The notes beneath the pieces were generated by a model that saw only the letters and a program-made list of their open reading frames with translations, was not told where the DNA came from and did not search any database. A stretch of DNA of 64,000 nt, taken from assembly GCF_008271365.1 (NCBI RefSeq), contig NZ_CP043430.1, positions 2,790,001-2,854,000 on the forward strand, written 5' to 3'. This document shows, in pieces, positions 11,585-20,365 of the stretch; the stretch's first letter is position 1, and every line of letters starts with the position of its first letter. This stretch comes from Microbacterium sp. 1S1. Its GTDB lineage: Bacteria; Actinomycetota; Actinomycetes; Actinomycetales; Microbacteriaceae. Both the position numbers and the translations under genes were made by a program.

Positions 11585-13021
11585 TCAGCCGTCGGCGGCC
11601 CGTAACGCGAGCCAGGCCGCGACCCGGTCGTCCGGATCGGAGAGGGAGAGACCGGTCAGGTCCTCGATCCGTCGGACACGGGCCGTGAGCGTCTGCCGAT
11701 GGATGCGCAGTCGCGCGGCACTCTCGCTCCACGCCCCGTTGTTCGCAAGGAACACGCGGAGGGTGTCGAGCAGCTCGGACGGTCGGGCCGCCGCGCGCAG
11801 CGGGTCGAGCAGACTCGCGAGGCGATCGCTCTGTTCCGGGTCCAGTGCCCCGAGGACGAAGGACACGGTCGGGATGGCCTCGTACCGGATGACGCGTTCG
11901 CCGCCGGTACGCGCAGCCTCGCAAGCGTGCCGCGCCTCGTCGATGCTGCGCGCGAGGGCGTCGGTTCCCGCCGGTCGGCCGAGCCCGAGATAGAGGGTGG
12001 ACGCGAAGGACCTGGCGCGATGCGCGATGTCGTCGGCATGCGCCTCGCGCACGACACCCTGTACGAGACCTCGCTGCGAGCTGAAGACGTGCTCGGCCCC
12101 GAGTTCGTCGAGCCACAGCCCCAGCAGGTGCTCGACGTCGACCCCGCTGGTCCGTGAGGCGAGGGCGAAGCCCACCAGCACCCGCTCATGCACGCCCCAG
12201 CGGCGGAGCAGACGGGTCGCCTCGTCCCCACCCTGCCGCACCGTCTCGAACATCATCGAGCGCCCGAGACGCTCCAGCTGGCTGCTGTCGCGCGTCCGCA
12301 TCAGGAGGTCGAGCAGCGCGGCCGCCTGCGAGCTGAGCTCGCGCCCGCGGCCGGAGCTGTCGTTGCGCGGAGCGGTCACGAGCTGCGCGCTGATGTCCTG
12401 CCCCGGTCCGACGGGGTGGACCTGCAGCGCGCGATGACGCACGCGCACCGGCCTGCCGACGGCGACGGCGATCGCATCATCGATGTGCAGGCTCCCGGCG
12501 CCCGCTGTCGTGATGACCTCGCCGTGCCGGTCGAGAAGCACGGCCCAGCCGTCGATGCGGTGGGCCAGCTCGGCGATGACGCCGCTGATGCCGCTGCGCC
12601 GCGCCGCGAGGGTGAGCACCCGCATCGCGGACGTGATCGCGCGGGCCTCCGCCGCCTGATCGACGGCGAGGAGCGAGGTCAGTGTGGGCACCAGCAGCAG
12701 TGGGGCCAGAGACACCCCGGTCACCGCCGTGATCCCCGCGTCCCGCAGGAGGTCGCGAAGGCTCTCGCTGTCGGCGCTCGTCACCACGACCGCGTCCTGG
12801 AGCGCGGCGAGCCGGTCGGCGCTGGCATCGAGGAGCGCTATCTCGTCCGTCGTGACGAGTGTCGCGTGGAGCTGGTCCACCGGCGGACCGAAGTCCTCCA
12901 GCGCCACGACGGCGTTCACCGGTCGCCCGCCGGGGACCGCGCCGGGCAGGAGCTCGGCGCGAAGGTATCTGGCCACGGAGGCGACGTCACGAGCCACGCT
13001 TCGATCATACAGATTGTCCAA
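11585..13021 (-). CDS. PucR-family transcriptional regulator
   Basis: 478-aa regulator. The C-terminus carries the PucR helix-turn-helix: LLDTLRVFLANNGAWSESAA followed by RLRIHRQTLTARVRRIEDLTG. The middle contains a GGDEF-like/CdaR-type region, and the N-terminus a putative purine-catabolism or ligand-binding region. The start is TTG 13021; a GTG eight codons later is an alternative. It is divergent from the alcohol dehydrogenase and permease genes, which are its likely targets. The 90-bp gap contains TTGGACAAT over the start. The ligand is unknown; members commonly sense amino acids, purines or amines. Confidence 0.85.
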   Translation of the reverse strand: MDNLYDRSVARDVASVARYLRAELLPGAVPGGRPVNAVVALEDFGPPVDQLHATLVTTDEIALLDASADRLAALQDAVVVTSADSESLRDLLRDAGITAVTGVSLAPLLLVPTLTSLLAVDQAAEARAITSAMRVLTLAARRSGISGVIAELAHRIDGWAVLLDRHGEVITTAGAGSLHIDDAIAVAVGRPVRVRHRALQVHPVGPGQDISAQLVTAPRNDSSGRGRELSSQAAALLDLLMRTRDSSQLERLGRSMMFETVRQGGDEATRLLRRWGVHERVLVGFALASRTSGVDVEHLLGLWLDELGAEHVFSSQRGLVQGVVREAHADDIAHRARSFASTLYLGLGRPAGTDALARSIDEARHACEAARTGGERVIRYEAIPTVSFVLGALDPEQSDRLASLLDPLRAAARPSELLDTLRVFLANNGAWSESAARLRIHRQTLTARVRRIEDLTGLSLSDPDDRVAAWLALRAADG

Positions 13022-13111
13022 CAGCGGCTCGCATGATCACACTTCTGTCGGATGCCGAGGTCTTCCGCTCTCTCCTAGCATCGTGCGCATCCCCACTTCC
13101 CGAAGGATGTC

Positions 13112-14209
13112 ATGAAAGCTGTTGTCTTCCGCGACCCCGCGTCGCCCATCGAGTTCGTCGACGTCGACCTCGCACCGCCCCGCGCCGGCGAGGTGCGTGT
13201 CCGTATCGCCGCCGCAGGCGTCTGCCACTCGGACCTGCACGTCAAGCGCGGCGAGTGGGATGCTGCCGCTCCCCTGGTCATGGGCCACGAGGGCTCCGGC
13301 GTCGTCACCGAGCTGGGTGAAGGCGTCACGACGCTGGCCGTCGGAGACCACGTCGTGCTGAGCTGGGTGCCGCCCTGCGGCGAGTGTCGTTACTGCCGCG
13401 CCGGTCACGAGGCCCGGTGCCAGAAGGTGGCGACCGTCGTCGCTCCCCTCGGCGTGCTGTTCGACGGTACGTCCCGGCTGAGCCGCCACGGCGAGCAGCT
13501 TCACCACTACCTCGGCGTCTCCTCGTTCGCGGAGGAGGTCGTCGTTCCCGCGTCCGGCGCGGTGAAGGTCCGCGACGACGCGCCACTGGACGTCATCGCG
13601 GTCGTCGGCTGCGCGGTCGCGACCGGCGTCGGCGCCGTCCTGAACACTGCGGCCGTCGAGCCGGGATCGACCGTCGCCGTCATCGGCTGCGGCGGTGTCG
13701 GCCTCAATGTCGTCCAGGGAGCGCGGCTCGCCGGCGCCGAGCGTATCGTCGCGATCGACGTGCGTCCGGAGAAGACCCAGATGGCCCTGCAGTTCGGGGC
13801 GACGGACCGCATCGACGCCTCCCAGGGTGACGCCGTGGCGCAGCTGCGAGAGCTCATCCCGGACGGCGTCGACTACGCGTTCGACGCGATCGGTCGGACG
13901 AGCACGACCGAGCAATCCATCCAGATGCTCGGACTCGGCGGCGCCGCCGTCATCGTGGGGCTGCCGCCCACGGGGGCACGGGCCTCATTCGAACCGCTCG
14001 TCCTCGCGGAGGCCGACCAGCGCATCCTCGGGTCGAACTACGGTTCGGTGCGGCCGTCGATCGACGTGCCCGCCCTCGTGGATCGGTACATGGACGGACA
14101 GCTCAAGATCGACCCTCTGATCTCGGGACGCCGCCCGCTGTCCGAGGCGGCCGCCGCGCTGGACGACCTCGACGGCGGATCCGCCCTCCGCACCCTCCTC
14201 ATCCCCTGA
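13112..14209 (+). CDS. Zinc-dependent alcohol dehydrogenase (class III-like)
   Basis: 365-aa medium-chain dehydrogenase/reductase. Catalytic zinc ligands lie in GVCHSDLHVKRGEW and the GHEGSG motif; structural zinc cysteines in CGECRYCRAGHEARC; and the NAD-binding motif in VIGCGGVGLNVVQ. The family oxidises primary alcohols or formaldehyde adducts with NAD; the substrate is not readable here. ATG 13112 follows GAAGGATGTC. It is followed after 50 bp by an amino-acid-type permease and divergent from PucR, suggesting uptake and oxidation of an amino alcohol or amine-derived compound. Confidence 0.88.
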   Translation: MKAVVFRDPASPIEFVDVDLAPPRAGEVRVRIAAAGVCHSDLHVKRGEWDAAAPLVMGHEGSGVVTELGEGVTTLAVGDHVVLSWVPPCGECRYCRAGHEARCQKVATVVAPLGVLFDGTSRLSRHGEQLHHYLGVSSFAEEVVVPASGAVKVRDDAPLDVIAVVGCAVATGVGAVLNTAAVEPGSTVAVIGCGGVGLNVVQGARLAGAERIVAIDVRPEKTQMALQFGATDRIDASQGDAVAQLRELIPDGVDYAFDAIGRTSTTEQSIQMLGLGGAAVIVGLPPTGARASFEPLVLAEADQRILGSNYGSVRPSIDVPALVDRYMDGQLKIDPLISGRRPLSEAAAALDDLDGGSALRTLLIP

Positions 14210-14259
14210 CCGCCGCGCGCGGCCCCCACCACCCCCTGAAACCCGAATCCAGGAGAACA

Positions 14260-15696
14260 ATGTCAGACACCGTCGTCGCCCCGCCTGGCGCCCCGAAGGA
14301 CGCCGGTCTCCGCACCGGCGTGATGAGCGGTCCGGAGCTCGCCGCCCAGGCCATCGCGAACATCGCCCCCAGCGCCGTCATCGCCTTCACGGCGGCGGCG
14401 ATCTTCCTCGGCGCCGGGAACGGCACCATCTACGCCTTCGCCCTCGCCACGATCGTCATCCTGTGCGTCGGCTACTGCGTGGTGGTGTTCGCCCGCAAGC
14501 ACGCCTCCGCCGGCTCGCTCTACACCTACGTGTCGAAGGGCCTCGGCCCGTTCGGCGCCTTCCTCGCCGGGGTCACCCTGCTGATCGGCTGCTTCGGCAT
14601 CGCCGCAGCCTCCCTGAGCGGCTCGGTCAGCTACATGGCGCAGTTCCTGAGCATGCTCGGCCTGCCGGCGCAGGGCCTCGGCTGGGACATCGGCCTCGCG
14701 ATCGTACTCGGGGGCCTCGCCACCCTGTTCACGATCCGCGGCATCCGGCTCTCCGCCCGGGTCTCGCTCGTCCTCGAGCTCCTGTCGGTCGGCATCATTC
14801 TCGTACTGCTCGTCGCAGCGCTCGCGTGGGCCGGGCCCGCCGCGTGGGACCCCGCGCAGGTCCTCGCGACGGGATCCTCGTTCCAGGGCATCGCGTCCGG
14901 CATGGTGCTCGGCATCCTCGGCTTCGTGGGCTTCTCGTCGGCAGACGCCCTCGGCCGCGAGGCGAAGGAGCCGTACAAGGCGATCCCCCGCGCGATCATG
15001 TGGAGTGCTCTCGGCGTGGGCGTCCTCTATGTGTTCGCCGCCTATACGCAGATCGCGGTTCTCGGCGACGACCTCGCCACCGCCGCGAGCCCGCTGGAGA
15101 GCATGTCCGCCCTGATCGGCATGCCGGGCTGGTTCGCGGCCGTCCTCACCTTCGGCGTCTCGGCGTCGTTCTTCGCGGTCGTCGTCGCCCCGCTCAACGT
15201 GATCGGGCGCATCCTCTACGTGATGGGCAAGGAGGGCGTCGTCGCAGAACGCTTCGGCCGCACGCACGAGCAGCACCTCACACCGCACCGGGTCCTCATC
15301 CTCGCCGGGGCCGCGGCGATCGCGGTCGACATCGTGCTGCTGCTCGCAGGAGCCGCGACGGGAGACATCCTCGTCTGGGTCAACACCTGGGGTACGTACG
15401 GCTACATGGTCGCCTACGCCCTCGTCGCCATCGCCTGCGTGGTCTACACGCAGCGAGCGCAGATGCGGAACGGTCTCGTGAAGGCGTGCGCCACGGTCGC
15501 GGTCGTCACGATGGCGTACGTGTTCTTCGCGAACGTCTGGCCCGTCCCGGCCTTCCCGTACAACGTCATCCCGTACGTGTTCCTCGTCACCGTCGCGGTC
15601 GCGCTGACGCGGTACGCCTACCTCGCACGTCGTCGCCCCGAGGTGATCGCCCGGATCGGGAACACCGAGACGAGCGCCATGGAGGGCGTCGGCTGA
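14260..15696 (+). CDS. APC-family amino acid/amine permease
   Basis: 478-aa membrane transporter with about 12 hydrophobic helices. The N-terminal GVMSGPELAAQAIANIAPSA and the GAGNGTIYAFALATIVILC segment fit the APC superfamily. A central GFVGFSSADALGREAKEPYK matches the intracellular loop of putrescine/amino-acid permeases. ATG 14260 follows CAGGAGAAC. It is co-directional with the alcohol dehydrogenase and probably under the adjacent PucR regulator. The exact substrate is unknown. Confidence 0.87.
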   Translation: MSDTVVAPPGAPKDAGLRTGVMSGPELAAQAIANIAPSAVIAFTAAAIFLGAGNGTIYAFALATIVILCVGYCVVVFARKHASAGSLYTYVSKGLGPFGAFLAGVTLLIGCFGIAAASLSGSVSYMAQFLSMLGLPAQGLGWDIGLAIVLGGLATLFTIRGIRLSARVSLVLELLSVGIILVLLVAALAWAGPAAWDPAQVLATGSSFQGIASGMVLGILGFVGFSSADALGREAKEPYKAIPRAIMWSALGVGVLYVFAAYTQIAVLGDDLATAASPLESMSALIGMPGWFAAVLTFGVSASFFAVVVAPLNVIGRILYVMGKEGVVAERFGRTHEQHLTPHRVLILAGAAAIAVDIVLLLAGAATGDILVWVNTWGTYGYMVAYALVAIACVVYTQRAQMRNGLVKACATVAVVTMAYVFFANVWPVPAFPYNVIPYVFLVTVAVALTRYAYLARRRPEVIARIGNTETSAMEGVG

Positions 15697-15714
15697 TCGC
15701 CCCGCCCCCACGAC

Positions 15715-15742
15715 AAGAGCCCCTCCGCGTGGAGGGGCTCTT
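15715..15742 (+). terminator. Rho-independent terminator after the permease
   Basis: 12-bp perfect arms (15715-15726 and 15731-15742) around a GCGT loop, followed by TTCCCTG, 18 bp after the permease stop. Confidence 0.8.
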
Positions 15743-15776
15743 TCCCTGTCCGGTGCCGTTCGCGACAGCCCGGGAA

Positions 15777-15812
15777 CGAGAGAAGCCCCCTCACCAGAGG
15801 GGGCTTCTCTCG
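15777..15812 (-). terminator. Stranded original terminator of tRNA-Asn
   Basis: 16-bp perfect arms (15777-15792 and 15797-15812) around ACCA, immediately 3' of the truncated tRNA-Asn copy on the minus strand. I infer this was the tRNA terminator before the island inserted. The intact tRNA now uses an island-supplied hairpin. The 348-bp gene-free stretch 15697-16044 holds this, the permease terminator and attL, with nothing else recognised. Confidence 0.7.
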
Positions 15813-15850
15813 TTGGCTCCCCGGCTTGGACTCGAACCAAGAACCTGCCG
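15812..15850 (-). repeat. attL: 39-bp direct repeat, truncated tRNA-Asn 3' end
   Basis: Identical over 39 bp to 35677-35715. It covers the CCA end, acceptor strand, T arm and variable region up to the 3' side of the anticodon stem. The similarity stops at 15850, where the sequence turns to TTCAGG instead of the GTTAAC anticodon region, so this copy cannot fold as a tRNA. Confidence 0.9.
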
Positions 15851-16044
15851 TTCAGGAAGCACACGACCGAGGCTTACACCGAAGGACGCCACATCATGGA
15901 TAGATTCAGTGCGGAAATACCAGGTCAGGACACTTTAGTGTTTGACGCGTGTGGAGCACTCCGCAAGATTCACAATACTCGTTGAGACGAGTTCACCTGC
16001 GATGTTTCGGGTTGATTCGCGTGAGTTGAACGGGCGGCGCTCTC

Positions 16045-16821
16045 CTAATACGCCTGGCTCGGTGCGTCAGGAGTATCTGATCCCGCCGCAGCCGGAAGAT
16101 GCTGCTCAAGAGCGGTGCCGCGCCTCGCGCTCCGAGCGAGCACGCTCGCCAGCTCCGCGAGCGAATTCTCCTCGAACATCGCCGGGCTCTCAACCATCCG
16201 ACGGACCAACTCCGCGACCATCTCGGACGGCATCGCGGAAAGGGCCTCCCGGACAGAGTCCGTGCTGTCGCCGCCCACGATCTCTGAACCGTCAACCAGG
16301 CGCATTTGCTCATCGGCGAACGCGCGCGCAGCAATTGCGGCGAGCATACGCGCTTGCGCCTCCGCGGTCGACATCGGAGGATGCGGCTCCGCCGCATCGA
16401 TCTCCGTAGCGGTCGACTCGGCCGGCTCCTGGACACGGATCTCCATACTCGCCACGCGATGCTTCCGCCGCGTAACCCACTCGCGTACATCACTGGCGAA
16501 CGGCTTTACCTTCTCACGCCAGAGCTTCGCGACGTGTGGCTGCGCCTTCACGACTCCGAGGATGACTAGTTGGGTGATGGCCTCACCGATTGCGTTCTCG
16601 AGTTCCTCCTGCTCGTGGCTCTTACGGCGCGCTTCAACCGGGACGTATATGTGCTCTGTGACCACGAGAGGATCGGGGTCGATGTCACCAGGCACGAATC
16701 GCGCATTGCCACGCAGCTTCCCTCCCTCATCAAAGAGGTTCTGGTGAAGGCCTCCGCCCGCACGCTGCCCCGGAGTCAGATCGTCATCGTCCCACTCGTA
16801 ATGTCCCGGAATTCTGCCCAT
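16045..16821 (-). CDS. Uncharacterised island protein
   Basis: 258 aa from ATG 16821; an upstream in-frame ATG would add 13 residues, but MGRIPGHYEWDDDDLTPGQ looks like a natural start. No domain is recognised. The N-terminal third has acidic DDDD and PGDIDPDP stretches, the middle a moderately hydrophobic EELENAIGEAITQLVILGVV and a basic WVTRRKHR, and the C-terminal half is alanine-rich and helical. A palindrome at 16864-16882 lies just upstream. It is the island gene closest to attL and on the same strand as BREX. It could be an accessory defence gene, but nothing in the sequence shows that. Confidence 0.6.
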   Translation of the reverse strand: MGRIPGHYEWDDDDLTPGQRAGGGLHQNLFDEGGKLRGNARFVPGDIDPDPLVVTEHIYVPVEARRKSHEQEELENAIGEAITQLVILGVVKAQPHVAKLWREKVKPFASDVREWVTRRKHRVASMEIRVQEPAESTATEIDAAEPHPPMSTAEAQARMLAAIAARAFADEQMRLVDGSEIVGGDSTDSVREALSAMPSEMVAELVRRMVESPAMFEENSLAELASVLARSARRGTALEQHLPAAAGSDTPDAPSQAY

Positions 16822-16863
16822 GTTGAATGTTATCGACGACGCCGACGCCCACGATCGCAAGGT

Positions 16864-16882
16864 TCTGCCCTATATGGGCAGA
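16864..16882. promoter_or_regulatory. Palindrome upstream of the first island gene
   Basis: Seven-bp perfect arms TCTGCCC and GGGCAGA around TATAT, centred about 50 bp upstream of the ATG at 16821. It could be an operator or a small hairpin. Confidence 0.4.
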
Positions 16883-17013
16883 GGGGATTTGCGATGCGCA
16901 TTCCGCCTCCCCCGCGACCTGATGCTGTGCTGCTCGGTCTCCCCGCGCGGCGCGTCGACGCCATTCCATTCGTAGAAGCGCCGCCACTCACACTTCGGAC
17001 ACCCCGTCATCAT
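16870..17013 (-). CDS. Possible 47-aa zinc-ribbon-like small ORF
   Basis: From ATG 17013 the minus strand reads MMTGCPKCEWRRFYEWNG and ends PLPI at a TAG inside the palindrome at 16864-16882. The CPKC pair resembles half of a zinc ribbon, but there is no second pair. No good ribosome-binding site is visible. It could be a small protein, a decayed gene remnant or chance. Apart from this, the 320-bp stretch 16822-17141 shows nothing recognisable. Confidence 0.3.
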   Translation of the reverse strand: MMTGCPKCEWRRFYEWNGVDAPRGETEQHSIRSRGRRNAHRKSPLPI

Positions 17014-17141
17014 GCCGCCCGCTGCCCGGCGCTATGGCGCTAGTCGAGCCACGCTCGCCGCGAAGGTGCCCGACGCCGTGTCCGAACGCAACATGAAACC
17101 CACCGCGGCTTCGCCGCCGACGTGCACCACTGAGGTCGAGC

Positions 17142-18005
17142 TCAAGCCGACGGCAGCAGGCTTCGTTCACCGTACGCTGTCGTCCCAAGGTAACGAACCC
17201 GCGCGTCTAGCTTCTCAACCTCCATCACGCACGCCGCGACGCAGGAACACAGCAGACTCCAGGACGGCTTCACCATGAACGTCGCGCCTACGCCGTCGCT
17301 CTCAGTCACTTGCTCGAAGTCTCCGAGGTCCCGCGTGAGGTGGTCGCTTCCGTGGAGGAACGCCGACGTCATCTTCCACACCACATACGGGCTGTCGACC
17401 CCGTATGGTTGCCCAGGTGGCACGGTCGGCGACACGGCCTGGAGGATCCGCCACAGCTTCGGAGGCTTCGTAAGCTCCTTCTGCCTCAGCGTCCCGACTG
17501 CGTCCTTCAGTCCGACGAGTCTCTCCGTCTTGTCGTCGCGAAATTTGATGTACGGCGCCGCCTCGTCTTCCTTCCCAACGACCGAAGCGAAATCGGCATA
17601 CTCGACGATGTGCGCGTACGCGACCTGCAGCGCACGGTAAATGCGGTCATGCTTCTTCGACGACTGAATGGTCCAGAGGGCCATCGCCGATGCTTCGATG
17701 CTCATGCGTACGAGTGCGTACATGGCCATCGGCCGCGCCTCCAACCGGCCGCTCGTCCGGTCGTGCATCGAGTCCATCAGCATCTCGAGCGCATCAACCG
17801 CCCTGGCCCGATGCCGCGCCACTTGATACTCCACTGGGTCAAACGCGGTAGCGGCGTTCTCCGCCACAAGCATCGATCCCGCCATCGCTTCACTGGGCTC
17901 ATCCAGCGCTTCGAACCGTGTCCGGACCCGAAGCAACAGACGTGTGGCGACCTCCATCGCTTCCGCGGTCTCGACGCGGTCGTGCGCCCCCATCACCTGA
18001 TTCAT
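17142..18005 (-). CDS. Uncharacterised helical protein downstream of BREX
   Basis: About 287 aa from ATG 18005 (MNQVMGAHDRVETAEAM). The frame is open upstream to 18212, but that part is basic and proline-rich and reads as non-coding. Apparently all-helical, with RPMAMYALVRMSIEASAMALW and, later, SAFLHGSDHLTRDL; the spaced R/E and late S-x-x-x-H pattern is loosely like HEPN-type or DUF5677-type proteins. That is a weak resemblance, not an assignment. It is separated from brxL by 233 bp with nothing evident in the gap, and on the same strand. Confidence 0.6.
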   Translation of the reverse strand: MNQVMGAHDRVETAEAMEVATRLLLRVRTRFEALDEPSEAMAGSMLVAENAATAFDPVEYQVARHRARAVDALEMLMDSMHDRTSGRLEARPMAMYALVRMSIEASAMALWTIQSSKKHDRIYRALQVAYAHIVEYADFASVVGKEDEAAPYIKFRDDKTERLVGLKDAVGTLRQKELTKPPKLWRILQAVSPTVPPGQPYGVDSPYVVWKMTSAFLHGSDHLTRDLGDFEQVTESDGVGATFMVKPSWSLLCSCVAACVMEVEKLDARVRYLGTTAYGERSLLPSA

Positions 18006-18238
18006 GCTTCGCAGGTTATCGGCTCTGCGCGCCCCTAAATCCACGAGAAGACAGGGCATGGACGCGGCGCCAAGACGCATGGTCATCGGACTACAAGGCC
18101 CGGCACCGCGAGACCGGCACCCTCGCGGGCTGACGCTGCGAAGCCCCCATCGAGATGGGCGCCCGCTCGTGAGCGGATTGCGGCCCAACCCGAGGATGAA
18201 CGGGTTGACCATCTCACAGCCAAAGTGCGTGGATGTCT

Positions 18239-20365
18239 CTAGGCCTCACGGATGTACGTCACGCCGAAGGCCTTCACTTGACGGAACTCCTGGCGAGTAG
18301 TTCCGAAGTCGAACCAGCCGCCGTCCGACTTCTGGAAGATGTCGAGTCCGCGGCCGAGGTTGATCCGCCAACCCGTGTCGGTACGAATCCATCGATCGTG
18401 ACCACCGGGGTCTTTGCCGACGTCGACTTTGATGCCCTGCTGCGCGGCACCGCTCACGATCTGGGTGAGCATCTGAAGCTGCCGCTGCTGATACTCCATG
18501 TCATCTTCGAGCAGGGTGAAGAGCTTGAACGTGACTTCTTCCGCGGGGTCCTTGGCCGCTGCGATCAGAGCCAGCAGCTCTACGAGGTTGCGACCTTGGT
18601 GAGGCTGGCGGATGTACGGATCGTGGAACTCGATCTCGGTCGCGCCACGCAGGTAGGGCAATAGCAGGTTCTCATAGGAGACGCCTCGCTGGTTCTCCAC
18701 GAAGTCGCGCTGCCCATGGAAGAGGTCCGCCTGCATCGGCTCCCGCGAATTCGGGCCGTCGGTTACGGGCCCAGGAGCTTCTACTGCAGGCTCGGCGCCA
18801 GGAGCACCCGGCCGGCCGCGATAGTAGTGCGACCGGTATTCGTCCTCTTCGAGGGTCGTGACGGCAGTCCAGCCCGCGGTATGCGAGTTGTACCCGAACT
18901 TCACTTCGGCCATGGTGTCGTCAATTCGCAGGATCTGGTCCTTGACCCGCTTGCGGCCCTCAATCGAGAACCGCAGGATCTCCTCGATCTCGTCAGGCGT
19001 CGCGTGCTCGTGCGGATAGAGCAGCTTCATGAGACCGGAGAAGGTCTTGTGGATGCCATCGCGATCACGAGTCGAGATGTCCGGGCCGAGCGTGAAGTAC
19101 CGCTGGTACCGGTCGGAGTAATCCAAGTTCCGCATCGACTTCAGCACCTCGGCGATGTAGTCGACGACGAACCCGTAGCCGGCCGAAAACATCTCACTGC
19201 GGATCGTGTCAACTTCCCATCCCGGGATGTAGAAGTGCAGTCGATCGAGGAACGCTGAGTCGTGGTAACTCTCTGGCAGTTCGTCGAACAGGTCGGAGTG
19301 CTTGAGCATGTACGGCACCGTGTGCGACGTATTCCCAACGAACACCATGGACGCCTCGGCGCCGAGCGTCTCGACACCACGAGAGAACGACTTGTTCGCC
19401 ATGTAGTTCTTCATGATGTCGACGAGCGCCTTATCGGTTCGCTTCTTCTTACCCGCGAACTCGTCGAAGGCCACCACGTCCCAGTACCCGACAAGGCCGA
19501 GGCGACCATTGGCGTTATTGACGAACAGCTTGGGCACGGTGACCTCGCCGCCGGAGATCAGCATGCCGTGAGGCGAGAACTCCGAGTAGATGTGCGACTT
19601 GCCGGTGCCCTTCGGGCCGAGCTCAACGAGGTTGTAGTTCCGCTCAACGAACGGGATCAGACGGATGAGCTGCAGCAACTTGGCGCGTCGCCCAAACATC
19701 TCGGGGTTGAACCCGATGGACTGGATGAGCAGGTCGATCCACTCGTCGGTCGTGAATTTCGCGCGGGACTCGAGGTAGGCCTGGTAGTCGAAGTTCGACA
19801 TCTGGATCGGCTTCAGGCTCCCCAGAATCCACGGCACGGCGCGGGCATCGTCGTTATGGAAGTACTCAATATCGCAGCGGCACCACACTCCGCCGACCAA
19901 GAGCTTCTGATTCGCGTTGACGGTACTCGGCTCAACGACGACGCCGCTGATCCCGAGGTTCGCGAACGACGCCTCGTAGACGTCATCCTTCTCGTTCAAG
20001 GTGACGTTGACTTTGTCGATGATCCGGAATCGGCCCTTCTCACGAATCTTCGACTTGACCAGTTCCGACTCGTTGCGGTGCACGTAATGTTGAGCGAGGA
20101 TGCCCCGCACCTTGTCGATGCCCGCTTGGATCGTCGCCTCGTCGTCGGATGCCGCATACTGGCCGAGCAAGTACTCCAGCACGTACGACGGCACGATCGC
20201 GTTGCCCTTGACTGCCTTTACGAGATCCTTGCGAACGACGGCGCCGGCGAAATGCTCGTTGATCTTCGGGTCGAGTTCGCTCTCCGGGGCGGTCTCCTGC
20301 GGGACCCCACCATCGACAGCCTCCGCGAGAGGCGGGGCTGTTGTGAGGTCGATGTCGTCACTCAT
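18239..20365 (-). CDS. brxL: BREX protein BrxL (Lon-like ATPase)
   Basis: 708-aa AAA+ protein, the last component of type 1 BREX. Known BrxL proteins are Lon-related DNA-binding ATPases needed for phage restriction. Walker A GPKGTGKSHIYSEF is at about residues 249-262. YWDVVAFDEFAGKKKR has the Walker B-like acid. NKSFSRGVETLGAEASMVFVGNTSH is the sensor-type segment. I use ATG 20365, which overlaps the pglZ stop as TGATG; an ATG four codons upstream also exists. Intact, full-length and coupled to pglZ. Confidence 0.93.
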   Translation of the reverse strand: MSDDIDLTTAPPLAEAVDGGVPQETAPESELDPKINEHFAGAVVRKDLVKAVKGNAIVPSYVLEYLLGQYAASDDEATIQAGIDKVRGILAQHYVHRNESELVKSKIREKGRFRIIDKVNVTLNEKDDVYEASFANLGISGVVVEPSTVNANQKLLVGGVWCRCDIEYFHNDDARAVPWILGSLKPIQMSNFDYQAYLESRAKFTTDEWIDLLIQSIGFNPEMFGRRAKLLQLIRLIPFVERNYNLVELGPKGTGKSHIYSEFSPHGMLISGGEVTVPKLFVNNANGRLGLVGYWDVVAFDEFAGKKKRTDKALVDIMKNYMANKSFSRGVETLGAEASMVFVGNTSHTVPYMLKHSDLFDELPESYHDSAFLDRLHFYIPGWEVDTIRSEMFSAGYGFVVDYIAEVLKSMRNLDYSDRYQRYFTLGPDISTRDRDGIHKTFSGLMKLLYPHEHATPDEIEEILRFSIEGRKRVKDQILRIDDTMAEVKFGYNSHTAGWTAVTTLEEDEYRSHYYRGRPGAPGAEPAVEAPGPVTDGPNSREPMQADLFHGQRDFVENQRGVSYENLLLPYLRGATEIEFHDPYIRQPHQGRNLVELLALIAAAKDPAEEVTFKLFTLLEDDMEYQQRQLQMLTQIVSGAAQQGIKVDVGKDPGGHDRWIRTDTGWRINLGRGLDIFQKSDGGWFDFGTTRQEFRQVKAFGVTYIREA

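Noticed and set aside
15812..15850. A second tRNA-Asn gene
   Set aside because: Only the 3' half is present; the anticodon region and 5' half are replaced, so it is an att scar.
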